Positions 60,871 through 64,000 of a stretch of DNA of 64,000 nucleotides are shown one piece after another. Location of the stretch: NCBI GenBank assembly GCA_002747255.1, contig PDUC01000032.1, positions 34,773 through 98,772 of the forward strand, in the 5' to 3' direction. The position numbers and the translations under genes are program-made. How positions within the stretch are numbered: the stretch's first letter is position 1; each line of letters opens with the position of its first letter. A model generated the notes under the pieces. The model made no database searches. It saw nothing but the letters and a program-made list of their open reading frames with translations, and was not told where the DNA came from. This DNA comes from Acidobacteriota bacterium (GTDB lineage: Bacteria; Acidobacteriota; Holophagae; Acanthopleuribacterales; Acanthopleuribacteraceae).

Positions 60871-63638
60871 ATGAAAGTATTCTTTTCATTATTCAGTATT
60901 ATTGTCTTTACGAGTTCAGGTTACTTTGTTTCAGGCCAGGAAAACACAGCCGAGAAACAGGCAGCAGTACAATCTTTCAAGGTGTCTCCGTGTTACTTCA
61001 TTGCAAACACCGCCAGCCGCAAAACAGGCAAACGCCTGGTTGACGACCATCAGGTAAGTGCTTTTGTGCAAACCCGAAAGGGCCGGGTCATGTTCACACC
61101 CAGCGGAGCCTACATTGGCATGGTGGTGCCAGTGGATGAGCTGCCAAAACCCGACAGCTCGAGACACAGCAAGCACATGGCACGGGAATTACCGGCTGTT
61201 CGAACCGTTGTTTTGAAAACGGGCTTTTCCAATGCGCAGGCGAACAAGCGCGGTATGCTTCCCCGGCTGGAGGAAGTCACTTCCGGCATGGTCAATTTCA
61301 TGCTGGGGCCGAAGGAGCAATGGCGCACCAAAGTCCCGACCTACCGCAAACTGGTTTACGACCGGGTGTGGGACGGCATCGATCTCGAAAAGTGTCCCTG
61401 GCTGGAGCGGAGATGGTATGGAGCGCGCCTTACGCCTATCAGGTTATCAACCGACAGAACGTTGCTGTTCCCGTTCAGTATCGCCTGTTTCAGGGCGGCA
61501 AACTGGGTTTCCAACTGGGGCGCTACCATGCGGACTATCCACTGGTCATCGATCCCACCCTGACCTGGAGCACCTTCCTGGGTGACTCTGCTGATGAAGT
61601 AGCGGAAGCTATTACCGTGGACGGTTCCGGCCATGCCTACATCACGGGATACACATATTCATGGGTCTATCCTGTAACAACAGGTGCTTACGACATATCC
61701 TACAATGGTGGACTTAGAGATGTCTTCGTGAGTAAGTTGAACAGAGATGGCAGTGGCCTGATTTATTCCACCTTTCTCGGCGGCACGGATACTGACATGG
61801 CCAGGGGAATCGCAGTGGACACCAGCGGCAACGCCTATGTGACGGGCTTTACCTATTCCAGCAATTACCCCGCCACCAGCGGTGCTTTTGACGAAACACA
61901 CAATGGCAATACGGATGGCTTTGTGAGTGTGCTGAACAACAATGGCAGTGACCTGGTTTACTCCACCTTCCTCGGTGGCTCTGAAAATGAGTATGCCTGG
62001 GGAATCGCGGTGGACACCAACGGCAACGCCTATGTGACGGGCTCTACCTTGTCCAGCACTTACCCCGTCACCAGCGGTGCCTTTGACCCAACATACAATG
62101 GTAACAAGGATATCTTTGTAAGTGTGCTGAACAACAATGGCAGTGGCCTCGTTTATTCCACCTTCCTCGGTGGCGTGGGTGATGACCATTCTTACGGAAT
62201 CGCAGTGAACACCAGCGGCAATGCCTATGTGACGGGCTCTACCTCTTCCAGCACTTACCCCGTCACCAGCGGCGCCTTTGACGAAACACACAATGGCGAT
62301 AGGGATGCCTTTGTAAGTGTGCTGAACAACAGTGGCAGTGGCCTCGTTTACTCCACCTTTCTCGGTGGCGTGAATAACGACTATGCCTTCGGAATCGCAG
62401 TGGACATCAGCGGCAAAGCCTATGTGGCGGGCTATACTGATTCAGGCAATTACCCCACTACAAGCGGTGCCCATAACGAAGCATACAGTGGCAATCATGA
62501 TGGCTTTGTGAGTGTGCTGAACAGCAATGGCAGTGATCTGGTTCATTCCACCTTCCTCGGCGGCACGGATTATGACAGAGCCAAGGGAATCGCAGTGGAC
62601 ACCAGTGGCAATGTCTATGTGACGGTCTTTACCAGATCCAGCAATTACCCCACCACAAGCGGCGCCTTTGACAAGACATTCAATGGCAATTGGGATGTCG
62701 TTGTGAGTGTGCTGAACAGCAATTGCAGTGTTCTGATTTATTCCACCTTCCTCGGCGGCTCGAATTATGAAGAGCCCAACGGAATCGCAGTGGATCCTAG
62801 CCGCAACGCCTATGTGACGGGCGAAACCAATTCCGGTAATTACCCCAGCACAAGCGGCGCTTTTGACGAAACGCATGATGGTTATAAGGATATCTTTGTT
62901 TCAAAAATCAATTTCGCCCCGGCTCAACCTGAAATAATCTATGGAGATTCTATTCTTTGTGTCGACAATGAAGGTTATGTTCACCAATATACCAGCCCTA
63001 ATGTCCCAGGAGCTTCTTACTACCACTGGACGGTTCCCTCTGATGCAAGCATCCTTTCAGGACAGGGAAACCACTCCATTTTTGTGCTATTCGATTCCCT
63101 TTCTGGCAATGTGTCGGTTACAGCTTCCAACCCTATCGGCGAAAGTGAACCTCAGCATTTGTATGTACTTGTGAAACATCAACTGAATACGTTGGTCACT
63201 CCTGTGTCAATCGCTCAAGGGTTGGACAACTTGATTTTTACCGTTGAGGATCAGTGCGCTGAAGGTAACTTGATCTATGAGTGGACCAATTTAACCACAG
63301 GAGAAACCTACCAAGCGGATCATACCCTTAATTTACCTGTTGTTGACCAGAATACGCAACTTCAAGTATTTGTCACAGATGAATTGGCTTATACGTCTGC
63401 AAATGACATTCTGGTTCTCTGTCACGCTTTTCAAATACTGGATCTCAACGGTGATGGCTGTAATTCACTGGAAGACCTCTGGTTTTTGTGCCAAGATTGG
63501 CGTCAGAATAATGAACAAGACCCTAATGGCGATGGGTTGGTCGATGTTCGGGATTTCCTGTTCATCAACCTGGATGACCCCACACCATGCCCTGCGCGCT
63601 CACTTAAAAAGCCTATTCCTTCTTCCCTCCCTCATTAG
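60871..63638 (+). pseudogene. SBBP beta-propeller repeat protein with dockerin-like end, broken by frameshift/deletion
   Basis: The N-terminal part (60871 to about 61400) has a signal peptide and reads to 'VWDGIDLE', after which the frame degenerates and stops at 61563. The rest is in another frame from about 61410 ('WSAPYAYQVINRQNVAVPVQ') to 63638. Homologous families carry roughly 100 residues between these two points, so a deletion with frame change is likely. The second part has an 'LVIDPTLTWSTFLG' junction, then about seven SBBP repeats of 65-66 residues ('YSTFLGGTDTDMARGIAVDT' type), Ig/PKD-like domains and a calcium-binding dockerin-type pair ('DLNGDGCNSLEDL', 'DPNGDGLVDVRDFLF'). It would have been a secreted surface protein. 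Confidence 0.8.
61755..62910 (+). repeat. tandem SBBP-coding repeats, unit about 195 bases
   Basis: Units recur at roughly 61760, 61955, 62150, 62347, 62542 and 62737, each beginning with a TTCCACCTT(T/C)CTCGG(C/T)GGC sequence and containing a 'GGAATCGC(A/G)GTGGACACCAG'-type segment. Neighbouring units are nearly identical in places, which points to recent unequal crossing-over or gene conversion. Large minus-strand open frames over this stretch are mirror artefacts. Confidence 0.85.
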
Positions 63639-63748
63639 ACAACGTCCCTTCGGAACCAAACAACTCATAACGAACGATGTATGACAAGCATGGAGGTATT
63701 CCGTCCTGAAAAAGCACAAGGCTCTCACAACATGGGGCAAATTCGCCC

Positions 63749-63777
63749 TTGAAAATGGAAATGGACCGTGATAGAAT
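63749..63777 (+). promoter_or_regulatory. promoter of the second SBBP gene copy
   Basis: -35 TTGAAA (63749-63754), 17-base spacer ending in ATGGACCGTGA as in the first copy, -10 TAGAAT (63772-63777). Confidence 0.5.
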
Positions 63778-63830
63778 GTCATATCAATTTAATATTAAAA
63801 TTCATCACTGCTCATCCATAAGAGGTTTTT

Positions 63831-64000
63831 ATGAAGGCGTTTTTTTCTATTTTCAGTATATTTTTACTTGCGGGTTCAGGCTGCCTGGTTTCAGGTCAGG
63901 AAAACACAGCTCAGAAACAGGCAGCAGTACAATCTTTCAAGGTGGCTCCGTGTTACTTCATTGCCAACACCGCCAGCCGCAAAACAGGCAAACGCCTGGT
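63831..64000 (+). CDS. second SBBP-type protein gene copy, cut by window edge
   Basis: ATG 63831 with AAGAGG upstream. The 56 visible residues begin 'MKAFFSIFSIFLLAGSGCLV' and match the first copy at most positions, including 'QAAVQSFKV.PCYFIANTAS'. The cleavage region differs ('SGCLVSG'), and the Cys could make this copy a lipoprotein. The upstream 130 bases are also duplicated. Whether this copy is intact cannot be seen. Confidence 0.8.
   Translation, partial: MKAFFSIFSIFLLAGSGCLVSGQENTAQKQAAVQSFKVAPCYFIANTASRKTGKRL

Noticed and set aside
61659-62876. Large minus-strand open frames over the repeats
   Set aside because: They mirror the repeated plus-strand code, have no ribosome-binding sites and give repetitive products only because the repeats do.
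61755-62910. Regularly spaced repeats that might suggest a CRISPR array
   Set aside because: Units are about 195 bases, in frame, and encode SBBP protein repeats; there are no short repeats with unique spacers.

Overview
The window is chromosomal DNA from a Gram-negative bacterium of moderate G+C (about 45-50% by eye). Outer-membrane barrels, a TonB-dependent receptor, lipoproteins and a bifunctional-type penicillin-binding protein point to a diderm. Eukaryotic-type Ser/Thr kinase, FHA domains, a sulfatase-fold/TPR protein, a VWFA-related secreted protein, SBBP beta-propeller repeats and a gingipain-type (C25) peptidase ending in a 'FENGDxSEWS' tail are a mix I associate with Acidobacteriota (Holophagae/Thermoanaerobaculia-like). 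That placement is inference; no rRNA is present. Housekeeping genes (dnaE, era, miaB, parAB, fabD, panBC, dut, plsY, rarA) show that this is core chromosome rather than a plasmid or phage.

Layout. 1-3917 (minus): Ser/Thr kinase, a coiled-coil/TPR-like secreted protein and NfeD protease, translationally coupled. 4432-10976 (plus): a lipoprotein, a sulfatase-fold TPR lipoprotein, then a peptidoglycan-turnover trio (LD-carboxypeptidase, PBP4-type DD-peptidase, dipeptide epimerase). 11062-13037 (minus): fabD and gluQ, with a terminator facing the previous group. 13213-16984 (plus): tRNA-His, a response regulator with a huge acidic tail, and an outer-membrane barrel. 16985-18458 is a gene-poor stretch with gene remnants. 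18459-25197: rarA, era (minus) and dnaE. 25237-27358 (minus): a receiver-histidine kinase / receiver / CheB-esterase cassette. 27900-31066 (plus): miaB, parA and parB. 31067-32842 is mostly non-coding, with palindromes, one small gene and a decayed chemoreceptor gene.

32843-36310 (minus): LamG-type protein, OM barrel, dut and a TPR-like secreted protein. 36495-39755: large secreted C25 peptidase. 39929-43224: tRNA-Asn with a textbook promoter, panB, panC and a GT2 glycosyltransferase. 43231-43983 (minus): an AT-rich pair, a PIN-domain protein and its unknown partner. 44391-45628: rdgC plus a rhodanese. 45819-47570 (minus): cNMP-FHA protein and a CsgG-like protein. 47862-49019: glutaryl-CoA-type dehydrogenase. 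49058-50758 (minus): SDR, PTPS-like and Maf genes, overlapping. 50896-51888: agmatinase family. 51921-54610 (minus): VWFA protein and plsY. 54892-56676: TonB receptor. 56963-58447: FHA-GAF-GGDEF diguanylate cyclase. 58620-60722: PBP1b-like protein that lacks the glycosyltransferase catalytic motif. 60871-64000: a tandem pair of SBBP-repeat genes; the first is broken and the second runs off the window.

Most notable: the PBP1b-like protein with its GT51 motif deleted, the tandem SBBP duplication with a broken first copy, the response regulator with a roughly 600-residue acidic tail, the kinase/receiver/CheB cassette without CheR, a PTPS-like protein lacking the catalytic cysteine and co-transcribed with an SDR, and a decayed methyl-accepting chemotaxis gene. 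No CRISPR array, prophage or insertion sequence was recognised.
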